Below the pieces are notes generated by a model. It had not been told where the DNA came from and searched no databases. It worked only from the letters and a program-made list of their open reading frames with translations. The translations under genes and the position numbers were made by a program. Below are positions 15,994-24,753 of a stretch of 64,000 nucleotides of DNA, one piece after another. How positions within the stretch are numbered: position 1 is the stretch's first letter; each line of letters opens with the position of its first letter. Source of the DNA: Nitrospirota bacterium (lineage in GTDB: Bacteria > Nitrospirota > Thermodesulfovibrionia > Thermodesulfovibrionales > JdFR-88); the NCBI GenBank assembly GCA_021825295.1, contig JAKAHV010000009.1, positions 1-64,000 on the forward strand, in the 5' to 3' direction.

Positions 15994-17291
15994 AGACCCT
16001 CTCCAAGCGCCCTCAGGAGTCCGCCCGGGGTCGCCTCTATAAGCCTGGCTTTTATGCCCAGGGCCGCCTCCATATCCGAAATCCTCACGTCGTCCAGGAA
16101 CATGTCTTCTCCTTCCCTCACCACTGTTTCAGGCACAAGTAGTATATCATGCGAGGCGGCTTCTTCCCCCAGGCTGCCCAGGATGTCCCTGCCGGTGAGA
16201 AGTCCGGTGACGGTGACTGAAGGCCCGAAAAAGCTGTTCGTCACGGGGACAAGCGATATTCGATGCCCCTTTTTGCCCAGCCGGTCGGTGAATTTTTTCA
16301 GATAGGGATGAAACGAGACGCCGGTAAAGGTCAGGTATTTAAGCCCGGTGGGCTCCACCGGCTTCTGTTTTTTGGCCTCCTGCAGGAAGAGCGGCACCAT
16401 GCCCACGCCGTTTTCTATCTGCGGCAGGTCGCCGTATTCGGCCACGGGGGGCAGCGCCAGACCGGCCTTGATGTAGAGCTCGTCCGCGCCGCAGACGATG
16501 TTTTCGCCGTGCTTTTTCCTGAAACGCCTCTGAAAGCGCTCTATTATTGAGATGGTCTTTACCGCATCTTCCTTTTCCACCGGCCGCACGCCCGCCTTTG
16601 CATGGGCGGCCTTTGCATAGGCCGTAAGGCCGACCGGCACGACGGCCACGGACATGACATAGGGGTGGAAGAGGTAAAGGTCCTGTATCGTCCTTGCCAG
16701 GTTCTGCCCGTCATTTATGCCCGGACAGAGGACTATCTGGGTGTGGACCCGGAGCCTGTTGTCACGGAAGAATTTCAGGTCCTTCATTATGTCGGGGGCC
16801 CGCAGGTTTCCCAGGAGCCGCCTTCTTATCCCGTTGTCGGTGCTGTGAACGGATATGTACAGGGGGCTCAGCCTCTGCCTCGCTATGCGCCTTTTATCGC
16901 CCTCGGTGAGGTTCGCCATCGTTATATAGTTGCCGTAGATGAAAGACATCCTGTAGTCTTCGTCCTTTAAGTAAAGGGTCTTCCTCATGCCCCTGGGAAG
17001 CTGGGAGACGAAGCAGAATGAGCAGTGGTTGCCGCACCTTTTGACGGGGAAATGCTTCAGCGCTATCCCGGGGTCTTCCCCTTCGGGTACATCCAGCGTT
17101 ATCCGGCCCGCCCTTTCCGTCTGCAGCGCGAGCCTGGGACCGGCCTTGTGGAAGAGGTAGTCTATCATGTCCGAAACCTTGTTGCCGTTTACGCTTAGAA
17201 GCGTGTCGCCGGCTTCGATTCCGGCCCTGCCGGCAATGCTGCCCGGCGCCACGCCTTCTATCTCAACCCCGCATTTTTCTCTCTGATGCAA
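15990..17291 (-). CDS. DUF512 radical-SAM protein with N-terminal PDZ-like domain
   Basis: 433 aa. Residues ~8-60 are PDZ-like (GSIAGRAGIEAGDTLLSVNG). A radical-SAM core follows with the CxxxCxxC cluster ligands in KRCGNHCSFCF (~84-94), then a DUF512 C-terminal region with NSFFGPSVTVTGLLTG and LLVPETVVREGEDMFLDD. The family is widespread in anaerobes; its substrate is not established. The likely start is TTG 17291, just after AAGGA and inside pgsA, because the PDZ fold begins within ten residues. Overlaps pgsA by 29 bases and aroE by four. Confidence 0.85.
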   Translation of the reverse strand: MHQREKCGVEIEGVAPGSIAGRAGIEAGDTLLSVNGNKVSDMIDYLFHKAGPRLALQTERAGRITLDVPEGEDPGIALKHFPVKRCGNHCSFCFVSQLPRGMRKTLYLKDEDYRMSFIYGNYITMANLTEGDKRRIARQRLSPLYISVHSTDNGIRRRLLGNLRAPDIMKDLKFFRDNRLRVHTQIVLCPGINDGQNLARTIQDLYLFHPYVMSVAVVPVGLTAYAKAAHAKAGVRPVEKEDAVKTISIIERFQRRFRKKHGENIVCGADELYIKAGLALPPVAEYGDLPQIENGVGMVPLFLQEAKKQKPVEPTGLKYLTFTGVSFHPYLKKFTDRLGKKGHRISLVPVTNSFFGPSVTVTGLLTGRDILGSLGEEAASHDILLVPETVVREGEDMFLDDVRISDMEAALGIKARLIEATPGGLLRALGEGL

Positions 17292-17823
17292 TCCTTAGTC
17301 CTCTTTCCACGTATTGCAGGCCGGAGACCGCCGTCAGCGCGGCCGCCAGCCAGATGAGCGTCTCGATTACGGCCGCCGTGATGAAGCCGTAGTTTATCCT
17401 GAAGAGCACGGCCGTCAAAAGGGTGAACTGGGCGGCTATGGCGAGCTTGCCGGTGCGTGTGGGCTCGATGCGGACGGAGCCGCCGGCAAGGCTTAGCAGC
17501 CCCCATCCCAGTATAACTATTATATCCCGGCTGAGCACCGCAATTGCAAGCCATATGGGGATAAGCCCCAGGATGAGGAAAACTATGAAGGACGTTATGA
17601 GCATGAACTTGTCGGCCAGGGGGTCCAGGACGGAGCCCAGATCGGTGGCCTTGCCGGCCAGGCGGGCTATCGTCCCGTCGAGCTTGTCCGTTATGGCCCC
17701 GGCCAGGAAGATGTAGAAGGCGTAGTCGAACCTGCGGTAGGACAGGGCCGTCGCGAAACAGGGGATGAGAATTATCCTCATGAGCGTCAGGATGTTGGGG
17801 ACGTTCAGAGGGAGGTTCAGCAC
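17263..17823 (-). CDS. pgsA: CDP-diacylglycerol-glycerol-3-phosphate phosphatidyltransferase
   Basis: 186 aa from GTG 17823, preferred because GAAGGG lies upstream and because LNLPLNVPNILTLMRI is the usual opening. The longer frame overlaps the TPR gene. The CDP-alcohol phosphotransferase motif is complete: DKLDGTIAR followed by G and two spaced aspartates in LGSVLDPLADK. About five membrane helices are visible. The enzyme makes phosphatidylglycerol phosphate at the inner membrane. Starts ten bases after the TPR gene. Confidence 0.9.
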   Translation of the reverse strand: MLNLPLNVPNILTLMRIILIPCFATALSYRRFDYAFYIFLAGAITDKLDGTIARLAGKATDLGSVLDPLADKFMLITSFIVFLILGLIPIWLAIAVLSRDIIVILGWGLLSLAGGSVRIEPTRTGKLAIAAQFTLLTAVLFRINYGFITAAVIETLIWLAAALTAVSGLQYVERGLRIASERKMRG

Positions 17824-17833
17824 GGCGGGCCCT

Positions 17834-18958
17834 TCAGGGTATGTTGACTGGGACCTTTCTGAAATCGGGCCTCCTGAGCCCCAGTCTCCGGTAGCAGGTT
17901 GTGTCCAGACTGTCGCCCGTCTCCCCTTTAAAAAAATCAAGACAGGCCGAGGCATGGCAGGCCTCTATGGCAAATCCATGCCGCCTTGAGATTTCAAGCG
18001 CCCTGGCGGCCAGCTCTATCGGCTTTTTTCCGCCCCCCTTCATCGCCGAAAACTCGGCTTCCGACAAAAGGCAGTATATTTTGCCTCTCGGGTCCCTGGT
18101 CCGGGCGAAAAACCCTTCCGCCTCCTTGAGGGCTTTCAGCGCGGGAGCTGGCCTGCCGGTCATCACCAGGGACTTGCTCGTGCTCCAGAGCGTGTACGAG
18201 GAGCTTACGATATCGCCAATCCGCCTGTAAATCCGCAGGGCCTGCCTGAAATGTTTCAGCGCCTCTTCATGTCTGCCCGTCATCCTGAGGGCGTTGCCGA
18301 TGCCGCAGAATGAGTAGGCGAGTCCGAAGGGGTCCTTGAGCTTTTTAAAAAGCGTGTTTGCCTTCGTGTAACAGGCAAGAGAGGTCTTGTAGGCCCCCTT
18401 TATCCTGTTTGCCCCGCCTAGCCCGTTCAGGCAGAATCCGACGGCATGCTCGTCCCCAAGAGCGGCGAACATTTTCCTGGCCTCAAGCAACGTCTCTATT
18501 GCCCGCCCTATGTCTCCTTTTATCCTGAAAGTGCCCCCCTTCGACCAGAGCACGAAGGCGAGCGCCTCCTCGTCCTTCAGGCGTTTATATGCCTTTTCGG
18601 CCTCGCGCAACAGCGAGAGGGCCTCTTTCCAGTCTCCAAGGGCCCTGTAGGCAAGAGACAGGCTCACCGTCGCATCGGGCAGAAGCGTTTTGGCCCCTTC
18701 TGCCAGAGAAATATCTGCCGGGGAAATGCCGCCCGCGAAGCTTATCGCCTTCTCATAATGGGCGATGGCCTTCTCGAAATTGCCAAGCATCCTCCAGTTG
18801 TGGCCGGAGAGCAGATGGCACCTGTAAGCCCCTTCGAAATCCCGGGGCCCGCATGTCTTCAAGGCCCGGTTGACGATGGAGAGGGACTGCCGGTAGTGCG
18901 CCTTCTCCCTCAGCGCGTCCGCCTCTTCAAGCCTGGATTTCAGGCGGTCATTTATCAC
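17834..18958 (-). CDS. Tetratricopeptide-repeat protein
   Basis: 374 aa with no signal peptide. Most of the length is TPR-like helical repeats of 34-40 residues: AHYRQSLSIVNRALK, GNFEKAIAHYEKAI, GDWKEALSLLREAEKAYK, GDIGRAIETLLEARKMF, GAYKTSLACYTKANTLF and GRHEEALKHFRQALRIY. The conserved GLGGANR and GIGNALRMTG between repeats resemble MalT/NB-ARC-associated TPRs. A cytoplasmic scaffold role is inferred. The start overlaps the rpe stop by four bases (ATGA), so the two are coupled. Confidence 0.8.
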   Translation of the reverse strand: MINDRLKSRLEEADALREKAHYRQSLSIVNRALKTCGPRDFEGAYRCHLLSGHNWRMLGNFEKAIAHYEKAISFAGGISPADISLAEGAKTLLPDATVSLSLAYRALGDWKEALSLLREAEKAYKRLKDEEALAFVLWSKGGTFRIKGDIGRAIETLLEARKMFAALGDEHAVGFCLNGLGGANRIKGAYKTSLACYTKANTLFKKLKDPFGLAYSFCGIGNALRMTGRHEEALKHFRQALRIYRRIGDIVSSSYTLWSTSKSLVMTGRPAPALKALKEAEGFFARTRDPRGKIYCLLSEAEFSAMKGGGKKPIELAARALEISRRHGFAIEACHASACLDFFKGETGDSLDTTCYRRLGLRRPDFRKVPVNIP

Positions 18959-19653
18959 CTCAGGGCCTGCTTTTTGCCCCGCCGGAGGTTTTGCACAAGG
19001 GCCTTGTAATCGCCGGACAGGTAGAACGCCGAACCCATCACCAGGATGTCCGCGCCGCAGTCCGCCAACGTCCGGAAGTTGTCCGGTTTCACCCCGCCGT
19101 CAACCTCGATCAGGGCGGATGGGTTTTTAAGCGCAAGCAGTTTTTTTGTCTCTTTTATCTTTTCGAGCGAGTGGGGGATGAAGGCCTGGCCCCCGAACCC
19201 CGGGTTTACGGACATGATGAGCACAAAATCAAGGTCGTAGACGGCGCTGGCAAGGCATGAAACCGGCGTGGCCGGGTTGAGCGCGACGCCCGCTTTGGCG
19301 CCCTTTTCCTTTATGTGATTCAAAATCCTGTTCAGATGTACGGACGCCTCCATATGGACCGACACGAAATCCGCGCCTGCCCCGATGAAATCGTCAATGT
19401 AGCGCTCGGGCCTTTCTATCATGAGGTGGACATCCAGGGGCAGACTCGTCGTCTTTCTTATCGCCTCCACGATAAAGGGGCCGATGGTCATGTTGGGCAC
19501 GAAATGGCCGTCCATGATGTCAACATGCAGCAGGTCGGCCCCGGCTTCCCCCGTTGCCTCTATCTCCCTGGCCAGGGACATGAAGTCGGCCGAAAGCAGG
19601 GACGGCGCAATCAACACTTTTCTTTTTTTCCTGTCAGCGGCGGACTTGTTCAT
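18955..19653 (-). CDS. rpe: Ribulose-phosphate 3-epimerase
   Basis: 232 aa, typical size. The barrel signatures are IAPSLLSADF, LHVDIMDGHFVPN with the metal histidine and catalytic aspartate, VHLMIERPE, MSVNPGFGGQ and EVDGGVKPDN. It interconverts ribulose-5-phosphate and xylulose-5-phosphate in the pentose phosphate pathway. It carries a short basic N-terminal extension (NKSAADRKKRK). Overlaps the PASTA gene by four bases. Confidence 0.95.
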   Translation of the reverse strand: MNKSAADRKKRKVLIAPSLLSADFMSLAREIEATGEAGADLLHVDIMDGHFVPNMTIGPFIVEAIRKTTSLPLDVHLMIERPERYIDDFIGAGADFVSVHMEASVHLNRILNHIKEKGAKAGVALNPATPVSCLASAVYDLDFVLIMSVNPGFGGQAFIPHSLEKIKETKKLLALKNPSALIEVDGGVKPDNFRTLADCGADILVMGSAFYLSGDYKALVQNLRRGKKQALR

Positions 19654-20339
19654 TTCAGCTCCAGAAAGACCTTCTGTCCCTCCGTTATCTCGGAGCCGGG
19701 CGCCGGCTTTTGCGATGCCACCAGCGCAGCGGCCGCACCCGGGTTGCCCGTTGAACTTCCGAACACGGGCTCCAGCCCGAGGGCCTGGCAGAGGCTCCGG
19801 GCTTCCTCCATGCTCATCAGCCTGAAATCAGGGCACCAATAGCTTACATTAGGGGGGCCGTCGCTCGCAACAAGGGTTACCGGGCCGGCCTTTTCGCCCG
19901 GCTCCGGGTCCTGGGCTATGATATTGCCCGCCTGGACCCTGTACGAATGGACCTGGATCGTCTTCGTTACGCCAAGCCCGTCCTTGCCAAGAAACGCCAG
20001 CGCGTCCGTCAATTTCCGGCCGAGCACGGAGGGCATCCGGGCGGTCTCGGGGCCTTCGCTGATGATTACCCTTACCGCGGAGCCGATCCTCACCGTCTGC
20101 CCGGTTTCCGGCTGCTGGCTGATGACGCCGCCCGGAGGGATTATGGGATCGAACCCCTTGCCCTCTATCCGCAATCCCAGCCCCAGGTCCCGGAGCATGC
20201 CCCTTGCGGCCTCCGTCGCGCGGCCTTTCATCTCCGGGACGGCAACTTTTTTATTGAGGAGAATGACCTTGTACGTCACGAAGCCGGAGGCAACCCCCAA
20301 AAAAAGAAACAGAAAAAAATAAAAGATTTTCTTCAGCAT
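19650..20339 (-). CDS. Membrane-anchored PASTA-domain protein
   Basis: 229 aa. A single N-terminal transmembrane helix (FYFFLFLFLGVASGFVTY) is followed by three PASTA repeats of about 65 residues, at ~32-95, ~98-165 and ~166-229. They are recognisable by VPEMKGRATEAARGML, MPSVLGRKLTDALAFL and CPDFRLMSMEEARSLC and by the PPGGVISQQPETG-type turns. PASTA domains bind peptidoglycan stems or muropeptides. There is no kinase or transpeptidase domain here, so this is a stand-alone sensor or scaffold. Placement between rsmB and rpe recurs in some anaerobic diderms (established only as general recollection). Overlaps rsmB by seven bases. Confidence 0.85.
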   Translation of the reverse strand: MLKKIFYFFLFLFLGVASGFVTYKVILLNKKVAVPEMKGRATEAARGMLRDLGLGLRIEGKGFDPIIPPGGVISQQPETGQTVRIGSAVRVIISEGPETARMPSVLGRKLTDALAFLGKDGLGVTKTIQVHSYRVQAGNIIAQDPEPGEKAGPVTLVASDGPPNVSYWCPDFRLMSMEEARSLCQALGLEPVFGSSTGNPGAAAALVASQKPAPGSEITEGQKVFLELK

Positions 20340-21727
20340 AGTTTCTTTAATTTTGCCATAAAAAACCCGTCCATGTCCTGGCGATGCGGATACGTCCTCA
20401 AAAAACCGTCGCTCATAAGCGGCCGCAGATATGGCGGGACATCCTCATCGAAAGCGAAACATCCCTTCATGGCCTCGAGGAAGCCCCTTATTACCATTTC
20501 ACCTTCCTCGGGCTCCGTGGAGCAGGTTGAATAGACGAGCGCGCCGCCGGTCTTGAGCGCCCTGGCGGAGGCAAAGAGCATCCGCAATTGCCTTGCGCCA
20601 AACCCGGCCAGTTCTTTTTCGCTGTGGCGGTATTTTACATCCGGGTTTCTTCTGATGACGCCCAGGGAGGAGCACGGGGCGTCTATAAGGACCCGGTCAA
20701 AGTACCCCGGCCGTGCATGAACCGGGCCGCCTTCATCCGTTATATCGGCCTCGACGGCCGAAACCGAGCGCAGCCCGAGCCGGGTGAGGTTTTCCCGGAG
20801 TTTTTGGAGCCTGCCCGGGTCGATATCGGCCGCGGTGATATGACCGGAGTCCTTCATGAGCTCGGCGATATGGGTTGTCTTGCCCCCGGGCGCCGCGCAG
20901 GCGTCAAGGATTTTTTCTCCCGGCCTGGGGGCAAGCAGAAATCCGGCCAGTTGCGCGGCCTCGTCCTGGGCCGTGCAAACAGGGTGAATAAATTCGATAT
21001 CCCGGAAGGCGACCCGCCGGGCGCTTTCTCCTCCTCCTCCTCCTCCTCCTCCTCCTATCTTTACCCCGGCCGGGCTGAATGCCGTGGGTGCGGCCTTAAT
21101 GCCCTCCCGGGAGAGCATCCGGAGGGTTTCCTCGCGGGTCTTTTTGATCGTGTTGACCCTGAGCACAAGCGGAGGGATGCGGTTGTCTGCGCGGGCAAGC
21201 GCAAGCGCATCCTCCGCGCCGAACCTGCGGATCCATCTCCCGATGAGCCATCGGGGATGGGAAGTGAGGGTGCTTATCGCGTTTATCCGGGCTGCCGCGC
21301 CGGCGGCCGGGCTTTCAGCGTCCGCCTTCAGCCTGGCAAGTTCCTCTTCGAGAGTTTTTTTGCTCCTGACAACGTTTCTGAGGACCGCGTTTACGAGCGC
21401 CGGGCTGCCGCCCCTGGAACTTTTCTCAAGATTGACCGACTCGTTGACTGCGGCCCTCTCCGGCACGCGGGTAAAGAATATCTGGTAGACCGCGAGCCTC
21501 AGGTTATCGGCCGTCCGGCTGCGCGGCGGCCTGTTTACAAATTCCGAAATCAGGTGGTCCAGGAGGCCCTTATGCCTTAAAACGCCATAGACCAGCTCCA
21601 TCAAAAAGGCCCTGTCCCTGCGGGAAAGGGCCTCCTCCAGGGGGGAAAGGGCCTCCTTGGGCAGGACCCTGCCCGTGCCTATCAGGCCCAGGGTTTCAAG
21701 CGCATCCGTGCGCGCATCGGAGGGCAT
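20333..21727 (-). CDS. rsmB: 16S rRNA m5C967 methyltransferase
   Basis: 464 aa from ATG 21727. The N-terminal ~140 residues are NusB-like (RDRAFLMELVYGVLRHKG). The methyltransferase half has the SAM motif LDACAAPGGKTTHI, catalytic motif LIDAPCSSLGVIRRNPD and second cysteine STCSTEPEEGE. It methylates C967 of 16S rRNA. A run of nine glycines encoded by a GGA trinucleotide tract interrupts the middle (~residues 224-232) where homologues vary. No Shine-Dalgarno precedes ATG 21727; TATCAT lies six bases upstream, so it may be leaderless. A start at 21796 is possible but adds an unconserved tail. First gene of the long leftward operon. Confidence 0.92.
   Translation of the reverse strand: MPSDARTDALETLGLIGTGRVLPKEALSPLEEALSRRDRAFLMELVYGVLRHKGLLDHLISEFVNRPPRSRTADNLRLAVYQIFFTRVPERAAVNESVNLEKSSRGGSPALVNAVLRNVVRSKKTLEEELARLKADAESPAAGAAARINAISTLTSHPRWLIGRWIRRFGAEDALALARADNRIPPLVLRVNTIKKTREETLRMLSREGIKAAPTAFSPAGVKIGGGGGGGGGESARRVAFRDIEFIHPVCTAQDEAAQLAGFLLAPRPGEKILDACAAPGGKTTHIAELMKDSGHITAADIDPGRLQKLRENLTRLGLRSVSAVEADITDEGGPVHARPGYFDRVLIDAPCSSLGVIRRNPDVKYRHSEKELAGFGARQLRMLFASARALKTGGALVYSTCSTEPEEGEMVIRGFLEAMKGCFAFDEDVPPYLRPLMSDGFLRTYPHRQDMDGFFMAKLKKLC
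21028..21056. repeat. Trinucleotide tract (CTC)n inside rsmB
   Basis: About 9.7 uninterrupted CTC units (GGA on the coding strand, glycine). Such tracts change length by slippage in whole codons, so rsmB would stay in frame. Confidence 0.85.
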
Positions 21728-21733
21728 GCAGAT

Positions 21734-21739
21734 ATGATA
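21734..21739 (-). promoter_or_regulatory. Candidate -10 (TATCAT) for the rsmB-rluD operon
   Basis: TATCAT on the minus strand ends six bases before ATG 21727. No -35 or Shine-Dalgarno is evident. It fits the leaderless pattern seen at other genes in the window but with a weaker hexamer. Confidence 0.3.
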
Positions 21740-22006
21740 ATCCAATCGGAGGGTTTGGGGTATAATGACGGTTGCGGTTTCAATTTTATGAAACAATATC
21801 TTCAGTTTTTTTAAAAAAATACGGGGGACTTTCCTGCTCCCGCTCTCAAGGACCGGGCAGATATCAGCCCTATGCTCTACGGGAATCCGGGTGATCTGTT
21901 GTTAATAGCTACTGACAGATAGGGCCCCCGCAAATCTGGCGCAGGCCGGGCATGGTTCGCTTATTTTCTTGTTTTGTAATAATATATCAGGCGGGTTTCC
22001 AATGAA
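21740..22006. other. Divergent intergenic region between rsmB and dxr
   Basis: No gene is seen. It contains a rightward TATAAT (21761-21766) without a good -35, a copy of the 18-bp sequence AAGGACCGGGCAGATATC (21848-21865) also found near 9458-9493, and an AT-rich stretch (21961-21990) directly before dxr that may hold its promoter. Confidence 0.35.
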
Positions 22007-23185
22007 ATGAAGAACATTGCAATCCTGGGGTCAACCGGCTCAATCGGTAAAAGTTCGCTCCAAGTGGTTGAAAAATACCCGGAGCGTTTCAGGGTGGTCG
22101 CGCTCGCGGCCTGCAAAAACCATGAACTTCTTCTGGAGCAGGCGGAAAAATTCAAGCCGCGGGTGGTTGCGCTTTCGGACCCGGAGGCGGCCCGCGCCCT
22201 CAAGGGCCGGATCAAAAACGGGCCGGCCGTTTTAAGCGGCGAAGAGGGGCTCCTGAGGGTGGCCGCTTGCGAGGGCGCCTCTTTCGTGATCTCGGCCATT
22301 GTGGGGTTTGCGGGGCTGGCGCCGACCCTGGCCGCCATAAGGGCCGGCAAGGACGTAGGGCTTGCCAACAAGGAGGCCCTGGTCACGGCGGGCGACCTGG
22401 TAATGTCCGAGGCCAAAAAATACGGCGTCAGGATACTGCCCGTGGACAGCGAGCACAGCGCGGTCTTCCAGTGCCTGAACGGCAGCGGAGAGGATTTCCA
22501 GGGCAGCATAATTCTCACCGCCTCGGGCGGCCCTTTCCTTGGCAGGCGCGCGGAGGACCTGGAGGGCGTCACCGCCAGGGAGGCGGTCAGCCACCCCAAC
22601 TGGCAGATGGGCAGGAAGATATCCGTGGATTCGGCCACCCTCATGAACAAGGGACTTGAGGTCATAGAGGCCCATCACCTCTTCAATCTGCCCGCGGAGC
22701 GGATAAGGGTCCTTGTCCACCCGCAGAGTATCGTGCATTCGATGGTGGAGTTCCCGGACGGCTCGATCATCGCCCAGCTCTCCGTGCCGGACATGAAGGC
22801 GCCTATCGCATACGCGCTTTCCTGGCCCGGCAGGCTCCCCGGGGTCATCCCTTCCCTGGACCTGACACGCTTCGAGAGGCTTTCATTCTCCAAACCCGAT
22901 ACCGGGGCTTTCCCGTGTCTGCTCTATGCCTACCGGGCGCTTAGGGAAGGCGGCACGCTTCCCGCCGTCCTGAACGCCGCGAACGAGGCGGCCGTAGAGG
23001 CGTTTCTGGCAGGGGAAATAGGGTTCAACGATATTCCTGCTATAATAAATGAAACGATGCAGTTGCACACCCGCAGGGACCTGACCGATGAGAAGCGCGT
23101 TATCGAGGCGGACTCCGGCGGGCGCAAATCCGCTTCGGTCCTCATCGAGAAAATTAAACGCGATAAAAGGAGAAAGACTTTTTGA
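22007..23185 (+). CDS. dxr: 1-deoxy-D-xylulose-5-phosphate reductoisomerase
   Basis: 392 aa, normal length. The NADPH loop is ILGSTGSIGKSSL, the metal/substrate region is PVDSEHSAVFQCL with ASGGPFLG, and SVDSATLMNKGLE and HPQSIVHSMVEF follow. It commits DXP to the MEP isoprenoid pathway. Two ATGs lie five bases apart (22002 and 22007); only the second is in frame. The Shine-Dalgarno is weak. The stop overlaps the start of rseP by four bases, a common dxr-rseP pairing. Confidence 0.95.
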   Translation: MKNIAILGSTGSIGKSSLQVVEKYPERFRVVALAACKNHELLLEQAEKFKPRVVALSDPEAARALKGRIKNGPAVLSGEEGLLRVAACEGASFVISAIVGFAGLAPTLAAIRAGKDVGLANKEALVTAGDLVMSEAKKYGVRILPVDSEHSAVFQCLNGSGEDFQGSIILTASGGPFLGRRAEDLEGVTAREAVSHPNWQMGRKISVDSATLMNKGLEVIEAHHLFNLPAERIRVLVHPQSIVHSMVEFPDGSIIAQLSVPDMKAPIAYALSWPGRLPGVIPSLDLTRFERLSFSKPDTGAFPCLLYAYRALREGGTLPAVLNAANEAAVEAFLAGEIGFNDIPAIINETMQLHTRRDLTDEKRVIEADSGGRKSASVLIEKIKRDKRRKTF

Positions 23186-24276
23186 TTCTTGTTTGGGCCG
23201 CCATCCTCCTGGGGGTTCTGATATTCGTCCACGAATTCGGTCATTTCCTCTTTGCGAAGATACTCGGGGTAAAGGTGCTTAAATTCTCCCTGGGTTTCGG
23301 CCCGAAGGTGGCCGGGTTCAAAAAGGGCGGCACCGAGTACATGATATCCGCGCTGCCGCTTGGCGGGTATGTGAAGATGCTCGGCGATGAGCAGGGCGAG
23401 GAGCTTGCGCCGGAGGAGAAGGCCTTTGCATTCAATTCCCAGCCTGTATGGAAGAGGGTGCTGATCGCCGTTGCCGGGCCCTTTTTCAATATCCTTCTGA
23501 CTTTCTGCATCGTGGCGACCGTCCTGGCGGCGGGTCTTCCGGTCAATGTCCCCAAATTAAGCGATATTACCCCAAAGATAGGGGCCGTAATGAAAGGCTC
23601 GCCTGCCGAAAAGGCCGGCCTCGAGGCGGGCGACATAATAACCAGTATAAACGGCAAGCCGGTCACCACCTGGATCGACCTCGTGGAGGATGTAAGCTCC
23701 AGGCCCGGCCAGCGGCTCAAGGTCGGGGTGAAAAGGGGCGCCCGCGCGCTTACGCTCACGGTCCAGGCCGAGGCGGTAAGTGTAAAGACCCTTGGGGGGC
23801 GGCAGGTGGTTATCGGAAGGCTGGGCATAGAGAGGGCGGGGGATGCCATACCCTTTCATATAATAAAGGCCAACAATCTTCTGGGCGTGCCTTTCAAGGC
23901 GGCCGTTGCCACGTGGAGGCTCGGGGCCTTCGTCATGGACGCGATAAAGAGCCTGATAACCGGCGCTTTTTCGATAAAGACAATCGGAGGCCCGATTTCG
24001 ATAGTGCAGGAGTCCGGCAAGGCGGCATCCATGGGGGTGTTCTCCTACCTTGTGTTCATGGCCTTCATAAGCATAAACCTTGCGGTGCTGAACCTCCTGC
24101 CCGTGCCGATCCTTGACGGCGGCCATGTGCTTTTCCTGGCTATTGAGGCCGCCAGGGGCAAGCCCCTCAGCGAGACAGTCCAGGTAAACCTTCAGAGGGT
24201 GGGGCTCTTCATCCTGGTGACGCTCATGGCCTTCGCCATAAGAAACGACATCATGAGGCTAATCGGGGGCGGTTAG
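23182..24276 (+). CDS. rseP: RseP-type site-2 intramembrane metalloprotease
   Basis: 364 aa from TTG 23182, which overlaps the dxr stop as TTGA. The zinc site is HEFGH near residue 19 in the first membrane helix, with the second motif NLLPVPILDGGH near 315. A PDZ domain lies at ~115-190 (GSPAEKAGLEAGDIITSINGKP). Four membrane helices are expected. RseP/RasP cleaves anti-sigma factors and remnant signal peptides in the inner membrane. One PDZ is present rather than the tandem pair of E. coli, as in many other phyla. Confidence 0.94.
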   Translation: MILVWAAILLGVLIFVHEFGHFLFAKILGVKVLKFSLGFGPKVAGFKKGGTEYMISALPLGGYVKMLGDEQGEELAPEEKAFAFNSQPVWKRVLIAVAGPFFNILLTFCIVATVLAAGLPVNVPKLSDITPKIGAVMKGSPAEKAGLEAGDIITSINGKPVTTWIDLVEDVSSRPGQRLKVGVKRGARALTLTVQAEAVSVKTLGGRQVVIGRLGIERAGDAIPFHIIKANNLLGVPFKAAVATWRLGAFVMDAIKSLITGAFSIKTIGGPISIVQESGKAASMGVFSYLVFMAFISINLAVLNLLPVPILDGGHVLFLAIEAARGKPLSETVQVNLQRVGLFILVTLMAFAIRNDIMRLIGGG

Positions 24277-24753
24277 TTGAAGCCGGCCCCGGTAAAGATA
24301 CAGACTTCGGCGGGAGGTGTCGTCTACAGGCTGACCCCGGAGGGGCCGGAAGTGGCGCTTGTCGCGGTGAAGGGCGGAAAGGTATGGACGCTTCCAAAGG
24401 GCACTGTCGACAAAGGGGAAAAAATCGAGCAGACCGCCCTTCGCGAGGTCTCCGAGGAAACCGGCCTTAAGGCCCGGCTGGATAACAGGCTTGGCGAAAT
24501 CACATACTGGTACTACCTCAGCGAGGAGAAGGCCAGGTGCAAAAAGACCGTCCATTTTTATCTCATGAGATACTTAAGCGGGGACACCGGCGGCCACGAC
24601 CTGGAGGTTGACGACGCGGCGTGGTTTCCCATCGGGGAAGCGCTGAAGGCTGCCACCTATAAAGGGGACCGCGAGATCCTGGAGAAAGCAAAAGAGATGC
24701 TGGAGAAAAAACGGAAGGGCGCGGTCCGCGAGGGGCATGGGAAAAATCCTTAG
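24277..24753 (+). CDS. Nudix hydrolase
   Basis: 158 aa from TTG 24277, immediately after the rseP stop. The Nudix box is complete: G-x5-E-x7-REVSEETGL in the segment from GTVDKGEKI (~48-70). The opening TSAGGVVYRL and the late DAAWFPIGEALK resemble diadenosine-polyphosphate (Ap4A) or nucleotide-cleaning Nudix enzymes. The substrate is not decided by sequence alone. Its last 17 bases overlap the following adenylyltransferase gene. Confidence 0.88.
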   Translation: MKPAPVKIQTSAGGVVYRLTPEGPEVALVAVKGGKVWTLPKGTVDKGEKIEQTALREVSEETGLKARLDNRLGEITYWYYLSEEKARCKKTVHFYLMRYLSGDTGGHDLEVDDAAWFPIGEALKAATYKGDREILEKAKEMLEKKRKGAVREGHGKNP

